Positions 40,804 to 50,666 are shown, counted from the stretch's first letter. The stretch is 64,000 bases of DNA from Rufibacter tibetensis (GCF_001310085.1 NZ_CP012643.1:961001-1025000); one strand, 5' to 3'. Notes: a model not told the origin generated them from the letters alone. Numbers and translations: made by a program.

Positions 40804-43800
40804 GTGCCAGATTTTTCCCACCTCCATACCCATACCCAATACTCGTTGCTTGACGGGGCCGCCAGCATTAGCGGGCTTATGAAAAAAGCCTCTGCCGATG
40901 GCATGAAAGCCGTTGCCATGACGGACCACGGCAATATGTTTGGGGCGTTCAACTTTGTGGCCGAGGCCAACAAGTACAACGTGAAACCCATTGTGGGCTG
41001 TGAGTTCTATCTGGTAAACGACCGCCATCAGAAATCCTTTAGTAAGGAGCAGAAAGACGTGCGCCACCATCAGTTATTGCTGGCTAAAGACCAGGAAGGC
41101 TACCAGAACCTGGCCAAGCTCTGCTCCTACTCCTACATTGACGGCTTGTACAGCAAGTGGCCGCGCATTGACAAGGAATTGCTGATGAAGTATTCCAAAG
41201 GCCTCATTGCCACCTCTTGCTGCATTGGTGCGGAGCTGCCGCAGGCGATTCTTTGGAAGGGCGAGGAAGAAGCGGAGAAACTGCTGCAATGGTGGCTGGA
41301 TTTGTTTGGCGAGGACTTCTACATTGAGATCCAGCGCCACGGCCTTATGAACATTGACGGCACCGGCAAAAGCCAGGAAGACGTGAACCAGGTGCTGCTC
41401 AAATGGGCCATCAAGTACAATGTGAAGGTGATCTGCACCAACGACTCTCACTACGTGGAGCAAACCGACTGGAATGCGCATGACATTCTGCTATGCGTGA
41501 ACACCGGTGAGCAGGAAAGTGTACCCGTAGGTGATTTCCAGACGCAGTACTTCCGGTTGATGTCGGGTAGCGGCGAGGTGATTTATGACACACTGTCTAA
41601 CATCCGGAACACGTACGGCCACGACGAGAACGTGCGCCGCATGCTCTACCGTATTGAGGAAGAGCAGCAGAAACCGCGCCCGCAGGACCGTTTCGGATTC
41701 CCGAACGACCAGTTCTATTTCAAGTCGCAGGCCGAGATGAACCAATTGTTCGCTGACGTGCCATTTGCCATAGACAACACGAACGAGATCGTGGACAAGA
41801 TCACGCCGCCCAAGTTGCAGCGCGATATCCTGTTGCCCAACTTCCCGCTGCCCCCGGAGCACCCCACCGCCGACTTGTTTTTGCGCCACCTCACCTTTGA
41901 AGGTGCCAAGAAACGCTATACAGATATTACCCCTGAGGTAGAAGAACGCCTGAACTATGAATTGGGCATCATTGAAACCATGGGCTTTGCGGGATATTTC
42001 CTTATTACCCAGGATTTCATCAATAAAGGCCGTAGCATGGGCGTAGCTGTGGGTCCGGGCCGTGGTTCGGCGGCAGGTTCTGCCGTGGCCTACTGCGTGG
42101 GGATCACGAACATTGACCCCATTAAGTACTCGCTCCTGTTTGAGCGCTTCCTGAATCCTGAGCGGGTGTCCATGCCCGATATTGATATTGACTTTGACGA
42201 CGTGAACCGCCAGCGCGTGATTGACTACGTGGTAGACAAGTACGGCAAAACGCAGGTGGCCCAGATCATCACCTTTGGTACCATGGCTGCTAAATCGTCT
42301 ATCAAAGACGTGGCGCGCGCCCTGGATTTACCTCTTGCTGAAGCCAATGAACTCGCCAAGATGGTACCGGAGGTGCCCGGCACCACCTTGGCCAAGGCCT
42401 TCATAGAATCACCTGAACTCGCTGCTATTAGAGACGGCAATGATTTACGGGCCAAAACCCTGAAACTAGCCGAGAAACTGGAAGGCTCAGTTAGGAACAC
42501 CGGTATTCACGCGGCGGGGGTAATCATCGCGCCAGATGATATTACCAACTACATTCCGGTTTCCACGTCCAAAGACTCTGACTTGTTGGTGACGCAGTTT
42601 GATGGGAAAGTGATTGAGAGTGCGGGCATGCTGAAAATGGACTTTTTGGGTCTGAAAACCCTGTCCATTTTGAAAGACGCCATGGCCCTCATAAAGCGGA
42701 ACCACGGCGTGGAGATTGACATTGACAATATTCCGCTGGACGATGAAAAAACCTACGCCTTGTACCAGCGCGGCGATACCATTGGGACGTTCCAGTTTGA
42801 GTCTGAGGGCATGCGGATGTACCTCAAGGACCTGAAGCCGACCAACATTGAAGACTTGATTGCCATGAACGCCTTGTACCGTCCGGGCCCGATGCAGTTC
42901 ATCCCGAACTTCATTAACCGGAAACACGGCAAGGAAGAAGTGGAATACCCTCATGAGCTGCTAGAGCCGCTTTTGAAAAACACCTACGGCATCATGGTGT
43001 ACCAGGAGCAGATTATGCAGACGGCGCAGGTACTAGCGGGCTACTCCCTGGGTGGCGCCGACTTGTTGCGCCGCGCAATGGGTAAGAAGGACATGAAGAA
43101 AATGGCTTTGGAACGCGAGAAATTCGTGGCCGGAGCCAAGGAGATTCATGGCATTCCGGCCAAGCATGCCTCTGAGGTATTTGACGTGATGGAGAAGTTT
43201 GCGCAGTACGGTTTTAACCGCTCGCACTCCGCCGCTTACTCCGTAGTAGCCTACCAGACCGGTTACCTCAAGGCCCATTACCCGGCTGAATACATGGCCG
43301 CCGTGCTCACCCACAACATGAACGACATCAAGAAGGTGACGTTCTTTATTGAGGAGGCACGTAAGCAGCAGATTCAGGTATTGGGACCAGACGTGAACGA
43401 ATCCATCCACCAGTTCAACGTGAACCAGCAAGGTCAAATACGTTTCGGGATGGGTGCGGTGAAAGGAACCGGTGAAGCCGCCGTGGAAGCTATCATTGAG
43501 GAACGTGAGAAGAGCGGCAACTACTCTGATATATTTGATTTCGCGAAGCGCGTGAACCTGCGGGCCGTGAACAAGAAAACCTTTGAAAGTTTGGCCCAAG
43601 CCGGTGCTTTTGACTCGTTTGAACGCTATCACCGTGCCCAGTACCTGGAAACCCCGGAAGGTGAAAGCATCAACCTGATTGAAAAGGCCGTGCGCTTCGG
43701 GAACCAATTCCAGGCCGAGAAAAACGCTGCCCAGCAATCCTTGTTCGGCGGTGGTGGAGCCATTGACATGCCGTTACCAAAAGTACCAGACGTGCAGCCC

Positions 43801-44439
43801 TGGACGCTGACCGAGATGCTGCGCCGCGAGAAAGAAGTAATCGGGTTCTACCTCTCCGGTCACCCGCTGGATCAGTTTAAATTAGAGATTGACTCGTACT
43901 GTACCTGTAGCTTAGATAGAATTGCTGAGTTCAAGAACCGTGACGTGAACGTGGCGGGTATCATCAGCAATGTGGTCATGCGTACCGGTAAAAACGGGAA
44001 CCCATTCCTGCTCTTTTCGCTGGAAGACTATGATAACACCATGGGCTTGGCGCTGTTTGGGGAAGACTTCGTGAAGTTCTCGCCTTACGTGAAGGAAGGC
44101 ATGTACCTATTTATCAGGGCTAAAGTGACCTTACGCTACAAGTCTGAGGACCAGTGGGAGTTGAAGCCTATCTCTATGCAGTTACTGAGTGACGTGGCTG
44201 AGAAGATGGCTAAAGGCGTACGCATGGACATTGACATCAGAAACATAAACGCCCTATTGATTGATCGGTTGGAAGAAGCCGCCGTTAACAGTCCAGGACA
44301 GAAGAAATTGGAACTGGTCTTAACAGAGCCGGGCGAACGATTATCAGTGGAACTGTTCTCCCGCCGCTATCGCATTGACCCGAAGGCATTTTTGCAGAAT
44401 GTGAAAGACTTGGAAGTAGCTACTTGTCAGTTGATATAG
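40804..44439 (+). CDS. dnaE: DNA polymerase III alpha subunit
   Basis: 1211 residues from a GTG start, chosen because FSHLHTHTQYSLLDGAASI immediately after it is the expected DnaE N-terminus. Parts: PHP domain (1-280) with HLHTHTQYSLLDG and MTDHGNMFGA; polymerase core with GRGSAAGSAVAYCVGI and PDIDIDF (catalytic Asp459, Asp461); helix-hairpin-helix region with YGFNRSHSAAYSVVAYQT; OB fold near 1000-1080 (NVAGIISNVVMRTGKNGNPF). It is the replicative polymerase, binding the clamp through a C-terminal motif and working with the exonuclease and tau. The length is normal for Bacteroidota. It is preceded by palindrome copy I and followed by a strong terminator. Confidence 0.96.
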   Translation: MPDFSHLHTHTQYSLLDGAASISGLMKKASADGMKAVAMTDHGNMFGAFNFVAEANKYNVKPIVGCEFYLVNDRHQKSFSKEQKDVRHHQLLLAKDQEGYQNLAKLCSYSYIDGLYSKWPRIDKELLMKYSKGLIATSCCIGAELPQAILWKGEEEAEKLLQWWLDLFGEDFYIEIQRHGLMNIDGTGKSQEDVNQVLLKWAIKYNVKVICTNDSHYVEQTDWNAHDILLCVNTGEQESVPVGDFQTQYFRLMSGSGEVIYDTLSNIRNTYGHDENVRRMLYRIEEEQQKPRPQDRFGFPNDQFYFKSQAEMNQLFADVPFAIDNTNEIVDKITPPKLQRDILLPNFPLPPEHPTADLFLRHLTFEGAKKRYTDITPEVEERLNYELGIIETMGFAGYFLITQDFINKGRSMGVAVGPGRGSAAGSAVAYCVGITNIDPIKYSLLFERFLNPERVSMPDIDIDFDDVNRQRVIDYVVDKYGKTQVAQIITFGTMAAKSSIKDVARALDLPLAEANELAKMVPEVPGTTLAKAFIESPELAAIRDGNDLRAKTLKLAEKLEGSVRNTGIHAAGVIIAPDDITNYIPVSTSKDSDLLVTQFDGKVIESAGMLKMDFLGLKTLSILKDAMALIKRNHGVEIDIDNIPLDDEKTYALYQRGDTIGTFQFESEGMRMYLKDLKPTNIEDLIAMNALYRPGPMQFIPNFINRKHGKEEVEYPHELLEPLLKNTYGIMVYQEQIMQTAQVLAGYSLGGADLLRRAMGKKDMKKMALEREKFVAGAKEIHGIPAKHASEVFDVMEKFAQYGFNRSHSAAYSVVAYQTGYLKAHYPAEYMAAVLTHNMNDIKKVTFFIEEARKQQIQVLGPDVNESIHQFNVNQQGQIRFGMGAVKGTGEAAVEAIIEEREKSGNYSDIFDFAKRVNLRAVNKKTFESLAQAGAFDSFERYHRAQYLETPEGESINLIEKAVRFGNQFQAEKNAAQQSLFGGGGAIDMPLPKVPDVQPWTLTEMLRREKEVIGFYLSGHPLDQFKLEIDSYCTCSLDRIAEFKNRDVNVAGIISNVVMRTGKNGNPFLLFSLEDYDNTMGLALFGEDFVKFSPYVKEGMYLFIRAKVTLRYKSEDQWELKPISMQLLSDVAEKMAKGVRMDIDIRNINALLIDRLEEAAVNSPGQKKLELVLTEPGERLSVELFSRRYRIDPKAFLQNVKDLEVATCQLI

Positions 44440-44466
44440 CTAACCTACTAAACTTGCACCATAAGT

Positions 44467-44513
44467 AAAAAAGGAGTCCCTGCTAGTTAGAAATAGCAGG
44501 GACTCCTTTTTTA
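44467..44513 (+). terminator. dnaE terminator
   Basis: Perfect stem AAAAAGGAGTCCCTGCT / AGCAGGGACTCCTTTTT with a 10-nt loop, followed by T-rich sequence. It marks the left edge of the AT-rich island. Confidence 0.85.
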
Positions 44514-44772
44514 TTTAATACCATCATAGAACAAACCTGCTTAATAAGTAGAATTAAATCTTATATGATAAGAGTGATTTAAATTAGAATTGCTTATTTG
44601 TAATAATAAATTATTCGCAACTATCTGGCAAAAAGTGAATCTATCTATTACGAATTACAAAAGGCGCTTCGGCTTACTTGACGATTGACCCGGCTCATTC
44701 AACGAAAATAGTTACACCTTATAACTTAATAACTGTTATTTACGTGTTACATTGAATATAAAGCAAAACACT

Positions 44773-45741
44773 ATGAAAAAAGCTTGGTACTCATCCCTAA
44801 TAATTCTAGTATTATTTAGCTTCTTCATGTCATGTACTTTACAAGACGGGCTTCATACTAAAGGGGTAGATGAGTCTCCAATATCATACAAAACAGAGAA
44901 CGTCATTATCGTCGTGATAGATGGACCTCGCTTTTCAGAAACATTGGGAGATAGCACAGGTACATATTCTCCTTTTTTAACAAAAGATTTCCTTAAAGAT
45001 GGTGGCCTTGCGCTAACAAACTTTTACAATGATGGATTTACCTATACTAACTCTGGACACGCTGCTATATTAACAGGGTTTAGACAAGAAATTAGAAATG
45101 ATGGAACAGAGCTTCCACAAAGACCATCCATCTTTCAAGCATGGCTCAAACATACTGGTAAACAAAACAAAAGTGCTTGGCTAGTAACTAGTAAAGGAAA
45201 ATTAGACATTTTAGCTAATACCCAAGACTCAACCTGGCATAACAAATACTTACCATCAACAAGTTGTGGCATAGATTCAGGCAAAAGAAACAGAGGTGAT
45301 TTACTTACGTTTGATGAAGCTTTAAGTATTTTAAAAACAGACCGGCCTAATCTTATGCTCATTAATTTAAAAGATCCTGATGTTGCAGGACATCAAAAAA
45401 AATGGGGAAATTATCTCAAAGGCATTCAACAATCAGACTCATTAGTTAGTGTATTATGGAGTTTTTTGAAGAATGATCAAAACTACAATGGTAAGACAAC
45501 TTTGTTAGTAACGAATGATCATGGAAGGCACACTGACGGAATCTCTGATGGCTTTATAAATCATGGAGATGGTTGCGAAGGCTGCAGACATATTACTTTG
45601 TTTGCAGCTGGCCCAGATTTCAAAAAGAACATTAAAATCAATACACTTTACAGACAAAGAGATATAGCTGCTACAGTAGCTGAATTATTAAACTTTAAGC
45701 TTGCAACTGAAGGTACTGTTATGCAGGACCTATTCAAGTAG
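44773..45741 (+). CDS. Alkaline phosphatase superfamily lipoprotein
   Basis: 322 residues from the ATG at 44773; a TTG seven codons upstream is rejected. Lipoprotein signal LILVLFSFFMSC puts the mature protein on the membrane. Superfamily metal sites: IIVVIDGPRFSET (first Asp), TNSGHAAILTG (nucleophile loop), INLKDPDVAGHQKKWG (Asp and His), and LVTNDHGRHTDG plus INHGDGCEGCRHI (Asp-His pair and final His). These enzymes split phosphate or sulfate monoesters or diesters with two metal ions. The substrate is unknown. AT-rich codons mark it as different from its neighbours. It faces the same way as the CotH-like gene, separated by 530 bp. Confidence 0.83.
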   Translation: MKKAWYSSLIILVLFSFFMSCTLQDGLHTKGVDESPISYKTENVIIVVIDGPRFSETLGDSTGTYSPFLTKDFLKDGGLALTNFYNDGFTYTNSGHAAILTGFRQEIRNDGTELPQRPSIFQAWLKHTGKQNKSAWLVTSKGKLDILANTQDSTWHNKYLPSTSCGIDSGKRNRGDLLTFDEALSILKTDRPNLMLINLKDPDVAGHQKKWGNYLKGIQQSDSLVSVLWSFLKNDQNYNGKTTLLVTNDHGRHTDGISDGFINHGDGCEGCRHITLFAAGPDFKKNIKINTLYRQRDIAATVAELLNFKLATEGTVMQDLFK

Positions 45742-46271
45742 AGTTTATATAGCAGATCCATACATAATCTTTATAATCAGGTAGTTTACTATAAAAAAAA
45801 CATATTCTATTTTCTTATCTAAATTTGGGAAAACCATCTACCTAATCTTTTTAACCTTCATATAATCCACTAATTTTTACTTAACCATCTATGAACTGTC
45901 AATAATGACAGTTCATAGATGGTTAAGTACCTCTTTCCTCGACCTCTATCAACAGCAAAATACACTAAACTACAAACCATCAATCATCTACTATAATCTA
46001 TTAGAATAATTATACTTCTAAAAATTATTATTTTTTTCAACGCAACCTTCATCAATATTCCAAATAATATAATAATATTATAGCTTCATAACCATTAAGG
46101 AGGGATTATAGATAATTTTATAACTTTTCTTATAATACCATTTAAAAAATCAATAAATGAGGTTAGGTATAGCATAAGCATCAAATTCTTATAAATAATA
46201 AGAAAAGCCTTTTTATCTATATCTAGCCATGTAAGCTATCTCAGAAATTATTACCATAATTAATTTAAGCT
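45742..46271. other. 530-bp non-coding spacer in the AT-rich island
   Basis: Very AT-rich. The only clear structure is the perfect inverted repeat at 45879-45928. A Shine-Dalgarno-like AAGGAGGG at 46097-46104 is not followed by a plausible ORF. Confidence 0.5.
45879..45928. repeat. Perfect 23-bp inverted repeat with 4-nt loop
   Basis: Arms at 45879-45901 and 45906-45928 (left arm begins ACTTAACCATCTATGAACTG) are perfect complements around ATAA. No T run follows on either strand. Confidence 0.85.
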
Positions 46272-47984
46272 GTGTATCAAAAAAAAATATCCTTACTTAT
46301 TTTATTCGTTGTTTCTATTCTTTCATTTTATGAAAGCTTTGCTGGTGAAGCAACAACGATTCCTGCAAAGTTTTATACTATTGATCAAACAAATAAGTTG
46401 ATTTTAATCAATCAAGATATAAATACAATTAACATACAAGACGAAGGGGAAAAACAGGACATTATACTTGACAAAGTATATTCTTTAGTTCAAAGTGTTC
46501 CCGAATTTGAAGTTGGAAAATCCTATGATATTATCTTAAATCAGGAAACGTATAAACTTTTCTTTACAGAATTGCCAATCGTAAAAATTTCAACAAAATA
46601 TGAGATTTGGGATGCTCCTGCAGTACATGCTCTGTTCCAAATAGTAGAAGCAAATGGCAATATAAAAGAAAGCGATATTGGCATTGAAATCCGTGGGGCT
46701 TATACTCAAACTCTTCCTAAAAAATCCTATGAAATAAAAATTTGGTCAGACGGGACCGGAGAAGAGAGCCAAGATGTTAAGTTCTTAAACATGAGAAAAG
46801 ACAACAGATGGAATTTGCAAGCGATGCACAATGAAGAACTTAGAATCAGAAGCACTACATCAAACTACTTGTGGAGGGAGATTTATAAACCATACTACTT
46901 AGACAAAGAACCAGAAGCCATCAACGGCATTAGGTCTGAGTATGTTGAATTATTTATAAACAATGAATATAGAGGAGTTTATGCTTTGTCCGAAAAAGTG
47001 GACAGAAAACAACTAAAACTTAAAAAATACAAAGATGAAATAAAGGGTGAACTTTATAAAGGTATATCGTGGGGGGAAGTCAATACTTTTAACAAGCTTT
47101 ATCCATTTGAAAACTCAAAAGATGTATGGGGAGGATTTGAGTACAAACACCCTGAAGAAAAGATTGAATGGAATAATCTGTACAACTTCATTGATTTTGT
47201 AATCAATAGCCCAGAAAGTCAATTTCTTGATATTTACAAAGAGAAATTCGACCAAAAGAATGCTATAGATTATTTTATATTCTTAAACCTCCTGTGGGCT
47301 GCTGATAACACAGGAAAGAACTTATACATAGCAAAATATGACAAAGGTGAACCATACTTTTTCGTTCCCTGGGATCTAGATGGAGTTTTTGGCAGAATGT
47401 GGCATGGCTTGCCAACTGAGGAGACCAATGTTATTTTAACAAATGGGTTTTATGACCGTTTGTTAAACGATTGCTCTAGCAAGGGCTTTGGAGCAAAAGT
47501 CAAAGTTCGCTGGGCAAACTTAAGAAAATCAGTTATTACCCATGACCATATAATGAGGATGTTTCAGTTAAACCACGATTTTCTGAAAACAAACGGAGTG
47601 TACGATAGAGAATCAATTGCCTGGCCGGAGTTTCAGTACAATCCAAATGAGTTAAGCTATATGTCAACATGGCTGAAGAATCATCTATCATATTTAGACA
47701 ACTTCTTTTCTAACAATTGCCCCTCTTTGCCATCTTCAAATGAATCACTTTCAGTATCTATCACCCCAAATCCGGCAAATAACTACCTAAAAATAGCTGT
47801 AGATGATTACTCCTCACCTTATAGATTAACAACAAAAGATATATATGGAAGAGTTGTTTCTACTACGCTTGTAAACTCTGATACATACATACTTCAAACC
47901 ACTACTCTCTCTAACGGTATATATTTTCTTAACCTTCAGCAAGGCAAAACTGCCACAACAAAGAAAATAATGGTATCTCATTAG
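46272..47984 (+). CDS. CotH-family kinase-like protein with T9SS sorting domain
   Basis: 570 residues from a GTG start directly ahead of a signal peptide (KISLLILFVVSILSFYESFAG); no suitable ATG is nearby. The CotH domain has GIEIRGAYTQTLPKKSYEIK, NRWNLQAMHNEELRIRSTT, YVELFINNEYRGVYALSEKVDRKQL, and NLYIAKYDKGEPYFFVPWDLDGVFGRMW with the metal-binding Asp-x-Asp. A C-terminal type A sorting domain (about 490-570, SITPNPANNYLKI...NGIYFLNLQQGK) directs export by the type IX system to the cell surface. CotH proteins in spore formers are atypical protein kinases; the target here is unknown. It is AT-rich like the preceding phosphatase-like gene. Confidence 0.85.
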   Translation: MYQKKISLLILFVVSILSFYESFAGEATTIPAKFYTIDQTNKLILINQDINTINIQDEGEKQDIILDKVYSLVQSVPEFEVGKSYDIILNQETYKLFFTELPIVKISTKYEIWDAPAVHALFQIVEANGNIKESDIGIEIRGAYTQTLPKKSYEIKIWSDGTGEESQDVKFLNMRKDNRWNLQAMHNEELRIRSTTSNYLWREIYKPYYLDKEPEAINGIRSEYVELFINNEYRGVYALSEKVDRKQLKLKKYKDEIKGELYKGISWGEVNTFNKLYPFENSKDVWGGFEYKHPEEKIEWNNLYNFIDFVINSPESQFLDIYKEKFDQKNAIDYFIFLNLLWAADNTGKNLYIAKYDKGEPYFFVPWDLDGVFGRMWHGLPTEETNVILTNGFYDRLLNDCSSKGFGAKVKVRWANLRKSVITHDHIMRMFQLNHDFLKTNGVYDRESIAWPEFQYNPNELSYMSTWLKNHLSYLDNFFSNNCPSLPSSNESLSVSITPNPANNYLKIAVDDYSSPYRLTTKDIYGRVVSTTLVNSDTYILQTTTLSNGIYFLNLQQGKTATTKKIMVSH

Positions 47985-48288
47985 AATCGGTTTATCCCGT
48001 TGTGAGTTTAACTATGATAAAAAGACGTTGCAAAGCATGAGGTGGTACGTCTACATCTCTTGCCATTCTGTCATAGGTTCTTCTTTCGTGCTAAGTCCCA
48101 ACCTTTTCCCCGAGAATTAGTAGATATACTAGTTTTTGACCTTTTAAGCGACAGTTCCCGTTGACGGTTTCCTTTAGGATATTGACAAACCTGCCACAAA
48201 AGGGCTAGATTTACTTCTCAAAACAGATTTGGTTCTATTTTTGAACCTAAGGATTTAACAAGTTTGATACTTTTATAAAAAGATAATT
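47985..48288. other. Spacer before trxA
   Basis: 304 bp without a gene. Composition rises toward the trxA end. A candidate promoter for trxA lies at 48182-48213. Confidence 0.45.
48182..48213 (+). promoter_or_regulatory. Candidate trxA promoter
   Basis: TTG (48182-48184) and TAGATTTA (48206-48213) are separated by 21 bp, close to the Bacteroidota consensus, 75 bp before the start codon. Confidence 0.45.
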
Positions 48289-48615
48289 ATGGCACATAAA
48301 GCAATCGAGATCACCGATGCCAACTTCGAGGAGATCATCAATTCAGATAAACCTGTTCTTGTAGACTTTTGGGCAGAGTGGTGTGGACCTTGCCGCATGG
48401 TGGGTCCGGTAGTAGAAGAACTAGCCGGCGACTATGAAGGTCGTGTAGTAGTAGGAAAAGTGGACGTTGATGCCAACCCACAGACTTCTGCCAAATTTGG
48501 TATCCGTAGCATTCCAACCCTGTTGGTTTTCAAAAATGGACAAGTAGTTGACAAACAAGTAGGTGCTGTTCCTAAAAACGTATTGGCCCAGAAATTAGAT
48601 GGCCAGTTAGCGTAA
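48289..48615 (+). CDS. trxA: Thioredoxin
   Basis: 108 residues, the full thioredoxin fold. The catalytic [11 protein letters not shown] has Cys32 and Cys35. [33 protein letters not shown] follows, with the cis-proline in SIPT. There is no signal peptide, so this is the cytoplasmic protein disulfide reductase that passes electrons from thioredoxin reductase. Base composition returns to the genome norm here, marking the right edge of the AT-rich island. It has its own leader, a candidate promoter and a terminator. Confidence 0.96.
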   Translation: MAHKAIEITDANFEEIINSDKPVLVDFWAEWCGPCRMVGPVVEELAGDYEGRVVVGKVDVDANPQTSAKFGIRSIPTLLVFKNGQVVDKQVGAVPKNVLAQKLDGQLA

Positions 48616-48636
48616 GCATCCCTGCTCTTTTATACA

Positions 48637-48678
48637 AATAAGAAAGCCGCTCCTATACAGGGGCGGCTTTCTTATTTT
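48637..48678. terminator. Terminator between trxA and the convergent gene
   Basis: Stem AATAAGAAAGCCGC / GCGGCTTTCTTATT with one internal mismatch near the loop; usable on both strands. Confidence 0.8.
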
Positions 48679-48709
48679 AGGGTTGTTTCCAGAAAAACGA
48701 GGTTGAAAC
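48675..48709. repeat. 36-bp dispersed palindrome, copy J
   Basis: TTTTAGGGTTG / GGTTGAAAC around TTTCCAGAAAAACG. It is 26 bp beyond the stop of the convergent gene. Confidence 0.55.
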
Positions 48710-48734
48710 AACTTCCTGATTTATCATATAGGGG

Positions 48735-50666
48735 CTACTGACACCCGCACAGGTTCTTTTCCGCGGCACAGATATCGGCGTAGCCTTGGTCCAGTCTTCT
48801 AAGGAAGCCCGTGAGCCGTTGGTTGTGTTCCCGCACCGCATCTACTTTCATATCTTGGGGAGGTGTTTTGGAAAGCGTATCCAGTTCTTCTATGAGTTTC
48901 CTGAGCTCAATCTTCTTCTCGTAGAGGCGTTGCACGTAATCTGGCAAAGACTCTGCTGGGTACTGCGTTTTGAAGGCGTTTTCTATACAATCGTCTTGTT
49001 TCAGGTAGGTGATTATTTTACGTTCTACCTGCCCGTTTAACTCCTGCAAGCGGCTTTTCTCTTTTTGCAATTGCTGCTCTTCCAACCTCAGGTTGAACTG
49101 ACGGGCAGCCTGTTTTACTTCCTCACGGCAGCTACGGCATTTAGTTGAATTGGCTTTCTCCAGCAGTGAATTCCGGAAGGCGATATTCTCCTCAGTAGGC
49201 GCCAACTCTCGCAGGCGGATAACCTCTCTCGCGTACAAATCATTATACTGAGCCGACTCTAGGCGGTTGAGGTGCCTTGAAATACCTTCTCCCTCCAGCG
49301 TGCTGGCCAGAAACTCGGGGTTAGGCAGCTCCACTGAGTACAGCTTGTTCAGGTACTGTTCCCGTTGGGCTACGGTATAAGACCGGGCAGTTTCCTGATC
49401 CAAGTCTAATAATGTATTCACCATGTCTTTCCCGTTTTTCAGGTTGAAATCAGATTCCATGTAAGAATCGGCGCTGGCCAGAATGGTATTGTACTCGCTT
49501 TTGAAGATACGCTGGTAAGAATGGTTGCGCGAGAACTCGCGATCACGCTGGTATGCCAAGGTCTTCAAACGCTTATAATCCTGAATCACGGCGAACAAAG
49601 TCTTGGCGTTGGCCTCTGGGCTATTGTTCTTGTAGTTGAGCCGGTAGTTGTTCAGGTTTTGCTTCAGGTCACTGAAGTTCCGCAGAAACTCCACAAACAG
49701 CTTTTCCTGCTTATAGGCGTCTTCGGTGACTAACCCCGCCGTGAAGGCCTGCTCTATCCGGATGCGACGTTTCTCTATGGTCTCTGAGGTGATGTCACTG
49801 CCGGATAGGGCATCCATGCGGTACAAAGATTTGTAGTTGGCCACCACCAGCACCGGATAATCTTTGTAATTCAGGGCTGCCTCTAATTTCTGCCGTTCAA
49901 ATCCCTGCGGACTGTTGCTCAGCAACTCTGTTAAACGAGGCGTGCGTAAAGCGGGCAGTTTCGCGAAAGAAGGTACAAAGATGTACACCCTTACTGAGTG
50001 CAGCCGGGTATCAAAGTTCTGACCTTCATACAGCCTGATGGTGGAGCTGAACTTATATTCTTTACGTTGGGCAGCATTTCTAATCAAGTGCCCAAACTCT
50101 CCCACCAAAGACAGCATGGCAGCTTGTGGAGTCATCAGCTTTGAAATATTGGTAAGTTGGTTGGCGATGATGTTGAAGAAGACTTCGCGGCTGTCTGAGG
50201 TAAAAAGCCTGGCTTCTACGGTAGCGTCTATGTTGCGCTCATCAGAGGCCAGGGGCAATTTGTCAATGATCCTGATGGCGTCAATGTTATCAGAGATACG
50301 GGTTGCGTAATTCTTTTTGTCTGTGGCGGGCTCAAAGGCAAAGTTGTACAGGGGGTATACGATTGGTTCCTGCCCAAAAAGCTTGGCGTTTTTCAGCTGC
50401 GCCGAAATAAACAAAGATTCAAGGTTGATGTAATCGCGCCGGCGGGCTTTGGTGGTGCCCTGTTCCAGTTCATTAATCACTCTGGAGAATTGCCCGGCAT
50501 TGAGCAAATACATGTCAGTGGTGAGGTACTGCCATTCATCGGTGAACTCAAATTTGTCCAAGTAATTGTATCCCAATCGGGTCTCAATCCTGTCTTGCGC
50601 CTGTCCGGTAAAAGTGCACAGCAAGAGAAAAAGCAGAAAGGAGCGTGCAAGGCTTCTTGGCTTCAT
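48735..50666 (-). CDS. Large exported protein of unknown function
   Basis: 643 residues, not recognised. A signal peptide (MKPRSLARSFLLFLLLCTFTGQAQ) suggests the periplasm or outer membrane. The N-terminal 300 residues mix strands and helices (IETRLGYNYLDKFEFTDEW, YPVLVVANYKSLYRMDAL). From about residue 320 it is almost all helical with charged Gln/Glu/Arg/Lys content, including a probable coiled coil at 520-610. A CxxC pair (KCRSC) sits near residue 530, and the last residues are CGCQ with CAAEKNLC before them. The cysteines could make disulfides. It is flanked by trxA (convergent) and a GT39-like gene (divergent); no link is shown. Confidence 0.7.
   Translation of the reverse strand: MKPRSLARSFLLFLLLCTFTGQAQDRIETRLGYNYLDKFEFTDEWQYLTTDMYLLNAGQFSRVINELEQGTTKARRRDYINLESLFISAQLKNAKLFGQEPIVYPLYNFAFEPATDKKNYATRISDNIDAIRIIDKLPLASDERNIDATVEARLFTSDSREVFFNIIANQLTNISKLMTPQAAMLSLVGEFGHLIRNAAQRKEYKFSSTIRLYEGQNFDTRLHSVRVYIFVPSFAKLPALRTPRLTELLSNSPQGFERQKLEAALNYKDYPVLVVANYKSLYRMDALSGSDITSETIEKRRIRIEQAFTAGLVTEDAYKQEKLFVEFLRNFSDLKQNLNNYRLNYKNNSPEANAKTLFAVIQDYKRLKTLAYQRDREFSRNHSYQRIFKSEYNTILASADSYMESDFNLKNGKDMVNTLLDLDQETARSYTVAQREQYLNKLYSVELPNPEFLASTLEGEGISRHLNRLESAQYNDLYAREVIRLRELAPTEENIAFRNSLLEKANSTKCRSCREEVKQAARQFNLRLEEQQLQKEKSRLQELNGQVERKIITYLKQDDCIENAFKTQYPAESLPDYVQRLYEKKIELRKLIEELDTLSKTPPQDMKVDAVREHNQRLTGFLRRLDQGYADICAAEKNLCGCQ

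Larger units (their letters stand above)
44514..48250. other. AT-rich island with two exported proteins
   Basis: From just past the dnaE terminator to the trxA leader, base composition drops visibly. The two genes use many AAA, AAT, ATA and TTA codons, unlike flanking dnaE and trxA. Non-coding stretches at 44514-44772, 45742-46271 and 47985-48250 hold no gene I can support. No integrase, att site or insertion sequence is visible. The dispersed palindrome is not seen inside the island. Confidence 0.6.

Noticed and set aside
43033-43737. 234-residue minus-strand open frame inside dnaE
   Set aside because: Antisense to conserved polymerase sequence; no protein-like motif.
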